Below, piece after piece: positions 15,331 to 24,942 of a stretch of 64,000 nt of DNA. Below the pieces are notes generated by a model. That model made no database searches, was not told the origin of the DNA, and saw only the letters and a list, made by a program, of their open reading frames with translations. The first letter of the stretch is position 1. The number at the start of each line of letters is the position of its first letter. Origin of the DNA: Firm-04 sp045591925 (GTDB taxonomy: Bacteria; Bacillota; Clostridia; Oscillospirales; Ruminococcaceae); the NCBI GenBank assembly GCA_045591925.1, contig JAZNTW010000001.1:1-64000 (forward strand). Reading direction: 5' to 3'. Made by a program: the position numbers and the translations under genes.

Positions 15331-16209
15331 TTATCGCACGACAATCAGTAAAAATTCCAGCACGCGTGCAATCAAAAACTGCATTCCAAGCACCAGCACG
15401 ACATTCAGCAGGCTCGTACCGCCGGCTGCGCTCAGACGCTCCTGCGATTCCTCCGCCGAAGCGGATGTCTGCCGAATCCGTTGAATCTGCCGCTGCGCAA
15501 ACCGATAATACATATGATTTGCACGCAGACACCAGACCGCCGAAAGCAGAATATAGATGACAAACGACGCGCCATACACAATCCGAAATGCCGTAGATTC
15601 AACATTTGCCCATGGAATCGTAATGTCCATTTGCTGATAGAGCAGCTGAATCACGCCGGGAATTTCCAATAGCGTATTGAGCAGCAGCGCCGCCATCGCG
15701 CTTCCCCACATTTTCCGGTTTGCAAAAAAGAAATGCGGACAAATGAGACTGACAAAATTAAAAGAGAGCTTTTTGCCGGTTCGTTTCATCAGCCGGAACA
15801 GCGGCAGATAATAGAAAACATTCGTGTGAATAAACGCAGAGGCCTCCGAAACGGTAATGCCGTCAAGCAGCTCTTCCGGATCAAGCCCCAAGCAAGGGTC
15901 GGTATCCGAGAGCCGGATGCCATCATACAGCTCCGGATTCAACGCAGGGGATTGACCGGATTCACGCGCAGCAGATTGCTCGGCTTCTTCCTCCCGACGC
16001 GCCTGCGCACGCTGCGCCTTTTCTTTCGCCTGATATTGTTTGATCCAGCTTTCACCCCTTGCATGAAGCTGTGTATTGACGCACGCGCCGTTTTTCTTCC
16101 AGCACGCTCTGTGATATGGCGTACCGCAATCCGGACAGGTGACAATGTCATCCTGCGCTGTAAATACCTCGCCGCAAACAATACAAGGCTGCCCGATATA
16201 TTCCTGCAT
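15331..16209 (-). CDS. Prokaryotic RING-type zinc-finger membrane protein
   Basis: 292 residues from ATG 16209, chosen for GGTGGGAG just upstream; the ATG at 16233 lacks one. The N-terminus carries a compact zinc-binding module, CIVCGEVFTAQDDIVTCPDC then GTPYHRACWKKNGAC (residues about 9-44), which matches the prokaryotic RING finger seen at the start of many Clostridial membrane proteins. A charged, Glu/Arg/Gln-rich helix follows (about 58-90). The C-terminal half has three to four hydrophobic segments including WGSAMAALLLNTLLEIPG and LLNVVLVLGMQFLIARVLEF, resembling DUF2628-type proteins. Whether the finger acts in ubiquitin-like chemistry is unknown and should not be assumed. Monocistronic. 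Confidence 0.75.
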   Translation of the reverse strand: MQEYIGQPCIVCGEVFTAQDDIVTCPDCGTPYHRACWKKNGACVNTQLHARGESWIKQYQAKEKAQRAQARREEEAEQSAARESGQSPALNPELYDGIRLSDTDPCLGLDPEELLDGITVSEASAFIHTNVFYYLPLFRLMKRTGKKLSFNFVSLICPHFFFANRKMWGSAMAALLLNTLLEIPGVIQLLYQQMDITIPWANVESTAFRIVYGASFVIYILLSAVWCLRANHMYYRFAQRQIQRIRQTSASAEESQERLSAAGGTSLLNVVLVLGMQFLIARVLEFLLIVVR

Positions 16210-16255
16210 ATTCTCCCACCTTTCGGGTTCCAATTCATTGCATAGATACTATTTT

Positions 16256-16284
16256 ATTTTACCACATCTTTCGCCGTTTTACAA
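16256..16284 (-). promoter_or_regulatory. Promoter of the zinc-finger membrane protein gene
   Basis: Minus strand: TTGTAA (16284-16279), 17-base spacer, TAAAAT (16261-16256). Confidence 0.55.
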
Positions 16285-16385
16285 GACCAATGGCTGTTTT
16301 TTCATACATTCTTCACCATTTGTACGCTTTTGACAGACGCATTTTGTGTTTGTTCGCATGAATCCATATTTTTTTTGAAAACCCC

Positions 16386-16414
16386 TTGCTTTTTTTCTAA
16401 AAATATGGTATACT
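16386..16414 (+). promoter_or_regulatory. Promoter of secG
   Basis: TTGCTT (16386-16391), 17-base spacer, TATACT (16409-16414). Confidence 0.7.
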
Positions 16415-16485
16415 AAAAAAAATCGTTTACTGTAGATATTCTGCAGTTGAGAAAACCTACAGAGAAGAAAGGAAAATCAGAACTC

Positions 16486-16758
16486 ATGAGCATCGTTGAA
16501 CTTATCGGTGGAATCGTACTGCTGATTGCAAATGTACTGATTGTTTTCCTGTGCGTATTGCAGGATCAGAAGCAGGATCAGAACATGACCTCTGCAATTA
16601 CCGGTGGAAGCTATGATTCCGCATACCGCAAAAACGAGGGCAACACCAAAGAAGCAATCATGAAAAGATGGACAAAATGGTTGGCTATCATTTTCTTTGT
16701 TGTGACATTGGTTGTTACAATCGTTCCGGTGTACATCAACAATACACCGCAAGGCTAA
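16486..16758 (+). CDS. secG: Protein translocase subunit SecG
   Basis: 90 residues, two membrane helices (about 5-23 and 65-85) joined by a short hydrophilic loop containing LQDQKQDQNMTSAITGG, the usual SecG loop pattern. It joins SecY and SecE in the protein export channel. The start at 16486 follows AGAAAGGA; an earlier in-frame ATG-less extension has no ribosome site. It is followed by a terminator and then by rnr, the secG-rnr order common in Firmicutes. Confidence 0.93.
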   Translation: MSIVELIGGIVLLIANVLIVFLCVLQDQKQDQNMTSAITGGSYDSAYRKNEGNTKEAIMKRWTKWLAIIFFVVTLVVTIVPVYINNTPQG

Positions 16759-16769
16759 TATCGTTCTGA

Positions 16770-16807
16770 ATACCCTGCACGCTGAACCGGTGTGCAGGGT
16801 ATTTTTT
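16770..16807 (+). terminator. Terminator of secG
   Basis: ATACCCTGCAC (16770-16780) pairs with GTGCAGGGTAT (16792-16802), followed by TTTTTG. Confidence 0.9.
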
Positions 16808-16837
16808 GTTGTGCGTCACGCGGAAACCTCGCTTCGG

Positions 16838-16866
16838 TTGCATTTTCCGGCATAACATGGTATAAT
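16838..16866 (+). promoter_or_regulatory. Promoter of rnr
   Basis: TTGCAT (16838-16843), 17-base spacer, TATAAT (16861-16866). Confidence 0.75.
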
Positions 16867-16920
16867 ACTATATAGTATGATGACCGAACGGCAGCACTCT
16901 CATTTGAAAGGAGCATTATT

Positions 16921-19143
16921 ATGGCAGGACGCAGACATTCGCACCATCAGAAAGCGCGCAGCAGTATGAAAAAAGCCGATCGCAAGGGCGCAGTGCGCAA
17001 TAAAAAAGAATATGAAATCCGTACGGAAATCCAGATCCCCGAAGAACAGATCACGCACTTTGCTAACCGCATCATAACCTTTCTGAACAAGGCAAACGGC
17101 AGAACGGTTTCGCGGGCAGACCTCGCTTCAAAATGCCGTGGCAAAGGAAAGGCGGCTTATCTGCGCGCGCTGAAAAAGCTGGTCACAGAGGGCGTCATTG
17201 CCGAACGCAGAAATGGCTATGCGCTGGCAGAAGCGGCAGGTATGATTCGTGCTGTCATCACGCGTATCAGCCGAACCTATGGCTTTGCAAAGCCGGAGAC
17301 AGGCGGCAAGGATGTATTTATCGCAGGCAGAGACCTGAAAGGCGCCATGCCGGGCGACGTGGTTCTGCTGATGCCGCTTGGTGTTCGAAACGATACGCCG
17401 GAAGCGTCCGTGCAAACCGTCATCACGCCTGCAACTGTGCAGACCGCTGGCATTTTACTGGAAGAAGCCGGCGAAATCCGTTTCCTTTCGGATTCACTCT
17501 GTCGGCAGCCGCTTCAAATCCAAAATGCAGCGGATTGGCGCGCATATATCGGAGATAAGGTGCTTGCAACCGTTGTAATACGCGGTACGCGGCATTCGGA
17601 GCATATTGTCCGTGTGGATGTTTCCCTCGGCAGCGCGGAATCGGCGCGTGCCTGTGCGGAAGCACTTGTGATTGTCAGCGGCGTACCAACGGAATTTCCG
17701 CCCGAAGTGCTTGCCGCGGCAGAACAGCTGGAGCAGCGTGGCATTCCGGCAGAGGAATGTGCCGGCAGACTGGATTTGCGTGAGCCGGAGGACATCATTT
17801 TCACGATTGACGGCTGGGATGCAAAGGATCTGGACGATGCAATCTCGATTGCAAAAACGGATACAGGCTATCGCCTAGGCGTGCATATCGCAGACGTTTC
17901 GCATTATGTCAAGGCAGAATCCCCGATTGACAAGGAAGCAATCGCACGCGGCACCAGTATTTATTATGCCGATCAGGTGATCCCCATGCTCCCGAAATCA
18001 TTGAGCAATGGCATTTGTTCGCTGCATCCGGACGTAGACCGTCTTGCACTTTCGGCGCTGATGGAACTGGATGAAAACGGTGAAATCATCAGCAGCCGCT
18101 TTGAAAAAACAATCATTCGTTCGGCGGTCAAGGGTGTATACCGCGAGGTAAACGCGCTGTTTGCCGGAACCGCGACACCGGAAATCGAAGAAAAATATGC
18201 CGCAGTCAAACCAGCACTGCTGCTGCTGAATGAATTGCGCGAAAAACGGCTTGCTGCACGTACAAAACGCGGTGCGCCGTCCATCGAGGCAGAAGAAAGC
18301 GCATTTATGCTGAATGAAAACGGCGTCTGCACAGATATCGAGCCGCGCACACGCGGAGCCGGCGAGGAATTGATCGAGGAATGTATGCTGCTTGCAAATG
18401 AAGCTGCGGCACGGCTTGCAAAATCCAAAGGTCTGCCATTTATCTATCGTGTTCACGCAAAGCCACCGGAGGAAAAGGCGCAGCGGCTTGCATCGGCACT
18501 CGATCGCCTTGGCATCCAGCATCCCGTACTGGATTCGCCGCGCCCGAAGGACTTCGCACAAATTTTGAAAAATGCAGCAGATACGCCCCTGAAGCCAGCC
18601 GTGCATCAGATGGTGCTGCGCAGCATGGCAAAGGCGGATTACGAAACGGAGCCGATCGGACATTTCGGCTTGGCACTTGCGGATTATGCGCATTTCACGT
18701 CACCGATCCGCCGTTATCCCGACCTTGCAGTTCACCGCATTCTGTCGGCATATCTATCGGGTGAAAAAATGGAACACGTCAAACAATATGCCAACGATGC
18801 GGCAGTCGCAGGCAGCACAACGGAACAGCGTGCGATGCAGCTGGAGCGTGATTGTGATGATCGTTACCGCGCCGAATGGGCAAAGCAGCATCTCGGTGAA
18901 GCATTTGACGGCGTGATTTCCGGACTGACAGATTTCGGAATTTACGTGATGCTGTCGAATACGGCAGAGGGCATGATTTCACTGGACGCGCTGACGCTGG
19001 ATGCCTATACCTATGACGGCTTTTTCTCGCTTCATGCAGAGGGCAGCGGTCTGACCTATACCCTCGGAATGCCGATGCGTGTGCAAATCACGCGCGCAGA
19101 TATCAACAGCGGCAATATTGACATGGTGCCTGCCGCTACATGA
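16921..19143 (+). CDS. rnr: Ribonuclease R
   Basis: 740 residues. A basic N-terminal tail (RRHSHHQKARSSMKK) leads into a winged-helix-like region, two cold-shock domains, the RNB exonuclease domain (about 290-620) and an S1 RNA-binding domain (about 655-738; GVISGLTDFGIYVML). The metal-binding Asp cluster is in TIDGWDAKDLDDAISI near residue 300. It degrades structured RNA 3' to 5', including tmRNA-tagged messages. smpB, which often follows rnr, is not here; instead three unrelated genes continue the operon with 13-, 5- and 39-base gaps. Confidence 0.95.
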   Translation: MAGRRHSHHQKARSSMKKADRKGAVRNKKEYEIRTEIQIPEEQITHFANRIITFLNKANGRTVSRADLASKCRGKGKAAYLRALKKLVTEGVIAERRNGYALAEAAGMIRAVITRISRTYGFAKPETGGKDVFIAGRDLKGAMPGDVVLLMPLGVRNDTPEASVQTVITPATVQTAGILLEEAGEIRFLSDSLCRQPLQIQNAADWRAYIGDKVLATVVIRGTRHSEHIVRVDVSLGSAESARACAEALVIVSGVPTEFPPEVLAAAEQLEQRGIPAEECAGRLDLREPEDIIFTIDGWDAKDLDDAISIAKTDTGYRLGVHIADVSHYVKAESPIDKEAIARGTSIYYADQVIPMLPKSLSNGICSLHPDVDRLALSALMELDENGEIISSRFEKTIIRSAVKGVYREVNALFAGTATPEIEEKYAAVKPALLLLNELREKRLAARTKRGAPSIEAEESAFMLNENGVCTDIEPRTRGAGEELIEECMLLANEAAARLAKSKGLPFIYRVHAKPPEEKAQRLASALDRLGIQHPVLDSPRPKDFAQILKNAADTPLKPAVHQMVLRSMAKADYETEPIGHFGLALADYAHFTSPIRRYPDLAVHRILSAYLSGEKMEHVKQYANDAAVAGSTTEQRAMQLERDCDDRYRAEWAKQHLGEAFDGVISGLTDFGIYVMLSNTAEGMISLDALTLDAYTYDGFFSLHAEGSGLTYTLGMPMRVQITRADINSGNIDMVPAAT

Positions 19144-19156
19144 TTGGAGAGAATCA

Positions 19157-19642
19157 ATGAAAACCTATTCAGATGATGCGCTAGCACGGAAGCTGTATGG
19201 CATTGCAGCGGAACGGATGCAGGCGGCACAGCGCGATATGCCTTGTTCGGATGCAGTGTTCTCCGTTCTGACGGCTGCCGCACCGGACGCGGTTTCATAT
19301 CCTGCAATCGCACAGCTCGGCAATGCAGATTTTCTGGATGCTGCATATCTGCTGTTGCTTGACCGTCCCATTGACGCGCCGGCACTTGCCCTATGGCAGC
19401 CGCAATTTGAATTGTCCGCACAGGATTTTCAGACGGCTGTGCTGAAAACAATCATTCGCTCGTCCGAATATCAGAAGCACCGGATTCCACTGATCGGATG
19501 TCCGTTCACGCTTGCCGATGATGAACCGCAGCAAAATCTGTTGGTTTCCGCGCAGACATTGCCGCCGCGGCTTGTCCGGATCTATCAGCGTATGCCGCGC
19601 TTTTTGCAGAAGCTCGCGAAAAAAATTGCCGGAAAGGAGTGA
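19157..19642 (+). CDS. DUF4214-like protein
   Basis: 161 residues, no signal peptide. The segment FLDAAYLLLLDRPIDAPALA, followed by a W and an SSEY end (residues about 55-105), matches the repeated Y..LLgR..d..g...W ... S.EY pattern of DUF4214, a domain often attached to cell-surface polysaccharide glycosyltransferases. The C-terminus is basic (RIYQRMPRFLQKLAKKIAGKE) and could contact membrane lipids. The start at 19157 follows GGAGAGAATCA. The next gene, a glycosyltransferase, starts 5 bases downstream, so the two very likely act together. Confidence 0.7.
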   Translation: MKTYSDDALARKLYGIAAERMQAAQRDMPCSDAVFSVLTAAAPDAVSYPAIAQLGNADFLDAAYLLLLDRPIDAPALALWQPQFELSAQDFQTAVLKTIIRSSEYQKHRIPLIGCPFTLADDEPQQNLLVSAQTLPPRLVRIYQRMPRFLQKLAKKIAGKE

Positions 19643-19647
19643 CGCGG

Positions 19648-22047
19648 ATGACGCCGATCACACGAGTGTATATAGATTTATCCCGTCTTTGCCTGACGCC
19701 GTTCACAACCGGTATCCAACGTGTTGCAAAGGAAATCGTTCTGCGAATGCTGCAGGACGATACCGTTTCCGTCACACTGCTCTGCACGCTCTCCTCGCAG
19801 ACGGCATGGCGCATTCTTCCGCATGAAGCCTTTATCCGGTATTATACGGAAAAAATCGGCAGTCCCTATGGCGAGGGCAAAGCGCAGCTTCTCACACCGG
19901 ATGAAATCCCGACCGGCTCTGTATTTTTTGATATTGACAGCGCATGGAATATGCCGATGCGGCGCGGCTGGCTGTTTCCGAAGCTGAAAGCGCGCGGCGT
20001 TACCGTGGTGTCGCATCTTTATGATTTGATTCCGGTGACAGAGCCGCAATATTTTCATGAGCAGACCATGCGGCAATTTCTCTCATGGGTGACAGCGGTA
20101 TTGCAGTATGCCGACCATATCATTTGCAATGCCGAAGCAACAAAGGCGGCGCTCGGTACGCTCTGTGATTCGCTGGATATGCGTGTACCGGATTGCACAG
20201 TCGTTCCGCTTGGCGCAGATTTTGCACAAAAAGCAGCCGATACGGATGATGCAGACACGGCTCTGCTGGAACAGCTTCCGCAGTATCGCTATCTGCTGAT
20301 GGTCGGCACGATCGAGCCGCGTAAAAATCACCGTTTGCTTCTGGATGCCGTTCCGCAGCTTGCAAAACGCGGCATCAAGGTCGTATTTGCCGGCAGAATC
20401 GGCTGGAATATGGAGGCATTTTCCAAGGAAATGGCAAAGCATCCGGAAAAAGACCGCAGCTTCTTCTTTGCACAGGGACCCTCTGACGCAACGATTCAGG
20501 CACTTTACCGGAATGCGCTTGCAGTCGTGTTCCCGACAAAAAACGAGGGCTTTGGTCTGCCGATTGTGGAAGCCTATCTGAACGGCACGCCGGTGCTTGC
20601 ATCGGATATACCGGTTCTGCGCGAGGTTGGCGGCAGTCTTGCGGATTATTTTGACAATACCAGCGTAGATTCGCTGCTTCATGTGGTTGACAGCCTACTC
20701 GCAGACGATGCTGCATACCACAAAAAACGCGCAGAGATCGCCGCATACCGTCCGCGGACATGGGATACTGCCGCAACCGAAATGACGGCGGCGCTGTGCC
20801 GATGCTGCACCATCCAAGGCGATTTACCGGATACGATTCGCGTTTCGCAGATGGCCGTGCTGACCGCGCGGAACGAGGATTTGCTGCGCACATTGCCGTA
20901 TCTTGATGCAAATATGCCGTTTATCGAGCGTTTGCTTGTGATTTGTCCGCAGCGGAATATCGCGGAATTACAGGCGAAATGGCAGGGCAGACTCCGGCTT
21001 GATTTCTTTCCGGATGAGGAACTGCATGTCGGCGAATCGCTGCCGGAGGATCATACCACACGCAATTTCTATCTGCGCTGCCTGTTGATGCAGAAAGCGC
21101 CGCTTGACGATGTGTTCATTATGACGGATGACGATTACCGTCCGCTTGTGCCGGTTTCGCAGGGCTTTTTCCTGCAAGACGGCAGATATCAGGCGTATAA
21201 TTGTTATGATCTGCGCGAATGGCGCGGCACGCAGGGCGCATATACCTCCTACGACCGCAGTATGTTCCGGACGCGCGATTTTCTGACCGCACAGCGTCTC
21301 CCGACCCTGCAATATTCCGCGCATCAGCCGCAAATCATCGACCGCAGCCTGTATCTTGAAATGCTGACGGAATATCCGGATATTATGCTGCAAGGACTGG
21401 ATGAGTGGAGCACCTATTTCAATTATTGCATTGCAAAATATCCGTCACGCTTTGCTGTGCGGCGTTACTGTACAGCTTGCTGGCCGGGTTCGATTTCGGA
21501 TTGGCAGCTCTGGTGTGAACCGGAAGCCTTGATTTTCGAGAATTTTTATGACGCACTCTACGAAGAAAACCGCGTATTTTCCGGATTATCGAAAGAATAT
21601 AATCCCCAAACGCATTCCGTGGATTCCGCTGAAAAAATCCGCCGCTGGAGCGTAGAGCTTGCAAGGCAGCGTGCAGTAAGCGCCGCGATGCAGACCTATT
21701 CGGAGATGTACCGCGACCGCTACTACCGGCAACCGGAATTTCTGCTGAATTTGCAGGATGACAAGCCCTGCCTCACGGTTCCGGCACTGCTGTATATGCC
21801 AAAGGACGCGGTGATTCGGATTCCGCTGCTGACAGAGAACGCCGGCGACATCACTGAACCGGTCGTCTACAGCATTGATGATGAGACGGGCAAGCACATT
21901 CTTCAGCCGCGTGAGGTGATTCCGGCAGAGGTGGACAAGGGCGTACCGCCGGAGCTGATTCTGCCGCTGCCGCCATACGCATTCCGCGGCATCCTGAATC
22001 TCCGCTGCGGAGATTGCAGCGTGAGCTGCGCCGTAGCCTGCGTCTGA
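19648..22047 (+). CDS. Two-domain glycosyltransferase (GT4 plus a GT-A/Stealth-like half)
   Basis: 799 residues from ATG 19648 (AAAGGAG 8 bases upstream; the GTG at 19639 is too close to it). Residues about 1-390 form a GT4-type enzyme: LMVGTIEPRKNHRLLLDAV, a phosphate-binding GRIGWN region, and the E-x7-E type signature TKNEGFGLPIVEAYLNGTPV. Residues about 400-640 start a second catalytic-looking domain with TARNEDLL and a FIMTDDDYRP metal-binding cluster, then DEWSTYFNYCIAKYP, similar in style to GT-A or Stealth-type sugar-phosphate transferases. The last 100 residues look like a beta-sandwich. No membrane segment. It probably builds a surface glycan together with the DUF4214 protein. The second domain assignment is tentative. 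Confidence 0.75.
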   Translation: MTPITRVYIDLSRLCLTPFTTGIQRVAKEIVLRMLQDDTVSVTLLCTLSSQTAWRILPHEAFIRYYTEKIGSPYGEGKAQLLTPDEIPTGSVFFDIDSAWNMPMRRGWLFPKLKARGVTVVSHLYDLIPVTEPQYFHEQTMRQFLSWVTAVLQYADHIICNAEATKAALGTLCDSLDMRVPDCTVVPLGADFAQKAADTDDADTALLEQLPQYRYLLMVGTIEPRKNHRLLLDAVPQLAKRGIKVVFAGRIGWNMEAFSKEMAKHPEKDRSFFFAQGPSDATIQALYRNALAVVFPTKNEGFGLPIVEAYLNGTPVLASDIPVLREVGGSLADYFDNTSVDSLLHVVDSLLADDAAYHKKRAEIAAYRPRTWDTAATEMTAALCRCCTIQGDLPDTIRVSQMAVLTARNEDLLRTLPYLDANMPFIERLLVICPQRNIAELQAKWQGRLRLDFFPDEELHVGESLPEDHTTRNFYLRCLLMQKAPLDDVFIMTDDDYRPLVPVSQGFFLQDGRYQAYNCYDLREWRGTQGAYTSYDRSMFRTRDFLTAQRLPTLQYSAHQPQIIDRSLYLEMLTEYPDIMLQGLDEWSTYFNYCIAKYPSRFAVRRYCTACWPGSISDWQLWCEPEALIFENFYDALYEENRVFSGLSKEYNPQTHSVDSAEKIRRWSVELARQRAVSAAMQTYSEMYRDRYYRQPEFLLNLQDDKPCLTVPALLYMPKDAVIRIPLLTENAGDITEPVVYSIDDETGKHILQPREVIPAEVDKGVPPELILPLPPYAFRGILNLRCGDCSVSCAVACV

Positions 22048-22086
22048 ATGTCCATTTGCAGTAATATCTACAAAGGAGTTGTTATC

Positions 22087-22695
22087 ATGAGTAAAATCAG
22101 TGTTCAGGGAACGGCAGAAAAGGAATTCGCCGTTGATATGTTCAAAATCTCCATTACTATTCATGCGTCAGCGTCGTCATCGGGAGAGGCGATTGTTTCC
22201 GGCAAAAAGAAAACAGAGCAGTTTCTTTGTCTCATGAAGGATAAGCTCGGCATCGAGGCAGAATGCTTCAAGCTGGAAGCCGATTCCGTCAGAGAAAACT
22301 ACGGCGGCAATCCATCGTATCTTTATACAAAAGCTGTCTCCATCGACATCGCGGCAGAGCTTTCGGTACTTTCTGCCATGACCGCTTTGCTCGGTGAACT
22401 CACCAATGTCTCCTATCACGTCGAGTTTGATCTATCCGATTATCCCGAAAAAGAAAAGCAGGTCATTGACGCCGCAATCGGCAATTCCAGAGAAAAGGCT
22501 GAAATCATTGCGGCATCCCTCGGCAAAACAGTCACGGACATTGATACGGTGCAATTGGAATACGCTCCAAGCGGTGTATACAGAACTGCTGCAAAGGCTG
22601 CGTGCATGGACGATTGCGCTGCACTGGAAACGATGCTGAAAAATCCGACCAAATCCATCACAAAATCCATAGCGATTGATTGGATTGTCGAGTAA
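22087..22695 (+). CDS. SIMPL-domain (DUF541) protein
   Basis: 202 residues from ATG 22087 (AAAGGAG upstream). Starts ISVQGTAEKEFAVDMFKISI, the usual opening of the SIMPL/DUF541 beta-rich fold, with later YPEKEKQVIDAAIGNSREKA and a KAACMDD stretch. Unlike many family members it has no signal peptide, so it should be cytoplasmic. Role unknown; family members have been linked to stress and signalling. Last gene of the rnr cluster. Confidence 0.8.
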   Translation: MSKISVQGTAEKEFAVDMFKISITIHASASSSGEAIVSGKKKTEQFLCLMKDKLGIEAECFKLEADSVRENYGGNPSYLYTKAVSIDIAAELSVLSAMTALLGELTNVSYHVEFDLSDYPEKEKQVIDAAIGNSREKAEIIAASLGKTVTDIDTVQLEYAPSGVYRTAAKAACMDDCAALETMLKNPTKSITKSIAIDWIVE

Positions 22696-22779
22696 GCGCA
22701 GCATACTGGTTTCGGTATGAGAGCCGATTGACAACAATATCTGTTATATGATCATGTAGCACACAGAGGTGAATACGTC

Positions 22780-24882
22780 ATGATACAATGTCCGAAATGC
22801 GGCGCAGAATATACAACCACGCCAGATGTCTGCGAGCAATGCCAGACGCCCCTGACGCAGACGGACGAGCTTCCGGATCCCTTTGCTGCCGCACTCCTGC
22901 AAGAGCAGCGTTCCCGCGAGCAGCAGCAAAAAGTACGCGAAGCCTTTCTGAACCACAGAAATGAAAAAAGTGCAGCCGCACAAACCGCAGCCGTGCCGCC
23001 GTCAGAGCAGACACCGCAGCATGGCACAAAAAAGAAACGCAAACGCCGCGAAGCCATGCTCTGGATTTCCTTTTTCGCAATCGTCGGGTTATTTGTGCTT
23101 GCATTCTTTACGCTGCGCGGCGGCATCCTGCAAAAGAAATCCCAAACCGGCAGCTATGCCTTTTACCGGAAGGATGATTCGCTCTGGTTTTATCAGGATG
23201 ACATCGGAAAACAGAAGCTGCTGACATCCAATTTCCAGCCGCAGCACGCAAAAGGGGGAACACTGTCGGACGATTATCTTGAAAAGCTGACGCAAATCAG
23301 CACGGACGGCAGCCGCGTTTACTATCCGCTGAATTTTACAGAGGAACGGTGTCAGATTGCCTGCCGCCAGTTGTCTGAACCAGACAAGGAAAGCATCCTC
23401 TTTGAAATCCCTTTACATCTCAATGTCAATACCGAGCTTAACAGCAACGACTACTATACTAGTCCGCTCAAGGTGATGATGAGTGAATCGAACGAGAATT
23501 GGTATACCGATATGATGCCGCCCTATATTATCCAAGGCGATACAGTATTTTTCATCAATCCCGACCATTCGCTCTGCCGCAAAACCGCGGAACAGGACGC
23601 GGAGGTGCTTGCGGAAAATGTCGTCCGTTACTGGCAGATTTCCGGCAAGGAGGGCGTTTTCTATCTGACAAGCTCTGTTCCGTTGGCATCGCCGGAAGCA
23701 TGGATCGTCCCGACGGGATTTGTCAACACCCGCCTGACTTCATGGGGCATCAGTGAAACCACCTCAGAGCCATGCTATTTGCATTATTATCCGCCGTCCG
23801 GCGAAAGTGAACAGCTGTATCCGTTGCAGGAGCTTTCGATTCAAGGCTGGGCTGTGCCCTATACAGACAGCGACCGCTACTTCTATTTCTGGTGCGAAGT
23901 GCCAGAGACCGGCGGCGTTGTATTCTATCAGGTTGATTTGCTCCGGGACGGCTTCATTGATATGATTGAAACCGGAGTGGACGAGGTGGTGCCGCTTTGC
24001 GCTTATCCGGACGGCAGCCTCTACTATGCCATCCGCGATTCGGTTACATCGAGTGCTTTCCTGTGCTATTTTAACCGGAAACAGGCGCAGAGCCATAAAG
24101 TATTCGGCTTCGGTATGTCACGGGACGAACCAACCGCTATGCTCACTATCTGTCTGGATATCTGCCGCACCGAGCCGTATGTTCTGGAAAAGATCAATAT
24201 GGATACTCCGATGCTGTATTATTGCGAAAAGCCTGTCGGATTATCCACACCGCTGCCGGCAGAGTATCCGCCGTCATCATCCCCTGAAATTCAGCATATC
24301 AATTCTTTGAGATTTGATGAACATGATCCGATTCTGTATCTATATTCAGCAAGAATGGATCTCAGCGGATATCTTTCGTCTTCGTCGGTTGAAACCGCAA
24401 TCGAACTCAGCGAGATCACACTGGAATATGCGATGCTCAACAAGGAAAATCCTGTGACATTTCTGAGATCGCCGTTTCAATCGGAATTGAATAATGAGGC
24501 ATATTCTGCAAAGTATGTACCGGACGCCGCTGAACCGGATCAATGGCTGCTGTTCTTTGCGCTTTCCAGCGGTTATGAGCCTCCATCCAAGCAGGAGCAT
24601 CGTGTTTATGATGCAATTATGCGAAAAGACGACAGCCTTTTCCTCCACTCCGTTCTCGAAAACGCGATTTATGGTTATCGGGATCAGCATTTGCAAAAGC
24701 TGTCTGCCGAAAACAGCATTGTCTATCGTTATAATTGGAAACCGATTAGTGCCGATGCCTTTTTTGCGATTGATGCGACAAAGACGCTGACACTCTATTT
24801 ACCCCACTCGTCAATCACGATTGATACGGCTGATATGCTGTTCAGCGTTGGACAAATGCCGGAGACTTCTGCTGACAAATAA
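22780..24882 (+). CDS. Zinc-ribbon single-pass membrane protein, large extracellular part
   Basis: 700 residues. An N-terminal zinc ribbon (CPKCGAEYTTTPDVCEQCQ, residues 4-22) is followed by a Gln/Glu/Ala-rich stretch, a basic KKRKRRE anchor and one membrane helix (about 91-110, LWISFFAIVGLFVLAFFTL). The remaining 580 residues should be outside the cell and have repeated short strands with Ser/Tyr/Trp (YRKDDSLWFYQDD, FYLTSSV, YYAIRD), suggesting a beta-propeller-like fold of the DUF5050 kind. I do not recognise the exact family. Upstream only a TTGACA (22728) with a poorly spaced -10 is visible. It converges with the AraC gene across a shared terminator. Confidence 0.7.
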   Translation: MIQCPKCGAEYTTTPDVCEQCQTPLTQTDELPDPFAAALLQEQRSREQQQKVREAFLNHRNEKSAAAQTAAVPPSEQTPQHGTKKKRKRREAMLWISFFAIVGLFVLAFFTLRGGILQKKSQTGSYAFYRKDDSLWFYQDDIGKQKLLTSNFQPQHAKGGTLSDDYLEKLTQISTDGSRVYYPLNFTEERCQIACRQLSEPDKESILFEIPLHLNVNTELNSNDYYTSPLKVMMSESNENWYTDMMPPYIIQGDTVFFINPDHSLCRKTAEQDAEVLAENVVRYWQISGKEGVFYLTSSVPLASPEAWIVPTGFVNTRLTSWGISETTSEPCYLHYYPPSGESEQLYPLQELSIQGWAVPYTDSDRYFYFWCEVPETGGVVFYQVDLLRDGFIDMIETGVDEVVPLCAYPDGSLYYAIRDSVTSSAFLCYFNRKQAQSHKVFGFGMSRDEPTAMLTICLDICRTEPYVLEKINMDTPMLYYCEKPVGLSTPLPAEYPPSSSPEIQHINSLRFDEHDPILYLYSARMDLSGYLSSSSVETAIELSEITLEYAMLNKENPVTFLRSPFQSELNNEAYSAKYVPDAAEPDQWLLFFALSSGYEPPSKQEHRVYDAIMRKDDSLFLHSVLENAIYGYRDQHLQKLSAENSIVYRYNWKPISADAFFAIDATKTLTLYLPHSSITIDTADMLFSVGQMPETSADK

Positions 24883-24887
24883 AAAAA

Positions 24888-24927
24888 AAGGCTTGGAAAC
24901 GCCGTATGACGGTTGTTTCCAAGCCTT
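24888..24927. terminator. Bidirectional terminator
   Basis: AAGGCTTGGAAAC (24888-24900) and GTTTCCAAGCCTT (24915-24927), a 13-bp perfect stem between convergent genes, with an A-run on the left side that serves the minus strand. Confidence 0.9.
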
Positions 24928-24942
24928 CTGCTTTATGACAGA

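Noticed and set aside
13073..15532. 819-codon minus-strand frame opposite the GH30-CE1 enzyme
   Set aside because: Shadow of a gene with clear catalytic motifs on the plus strand; the extension past 15223 also crosses two terminators.
22728..22752. Promoter for the 22780 membrane-protein gene
   Set aside because: TTGACA is present but the best -10 (TATGAT) is only 13 bases away, so I did not list it.
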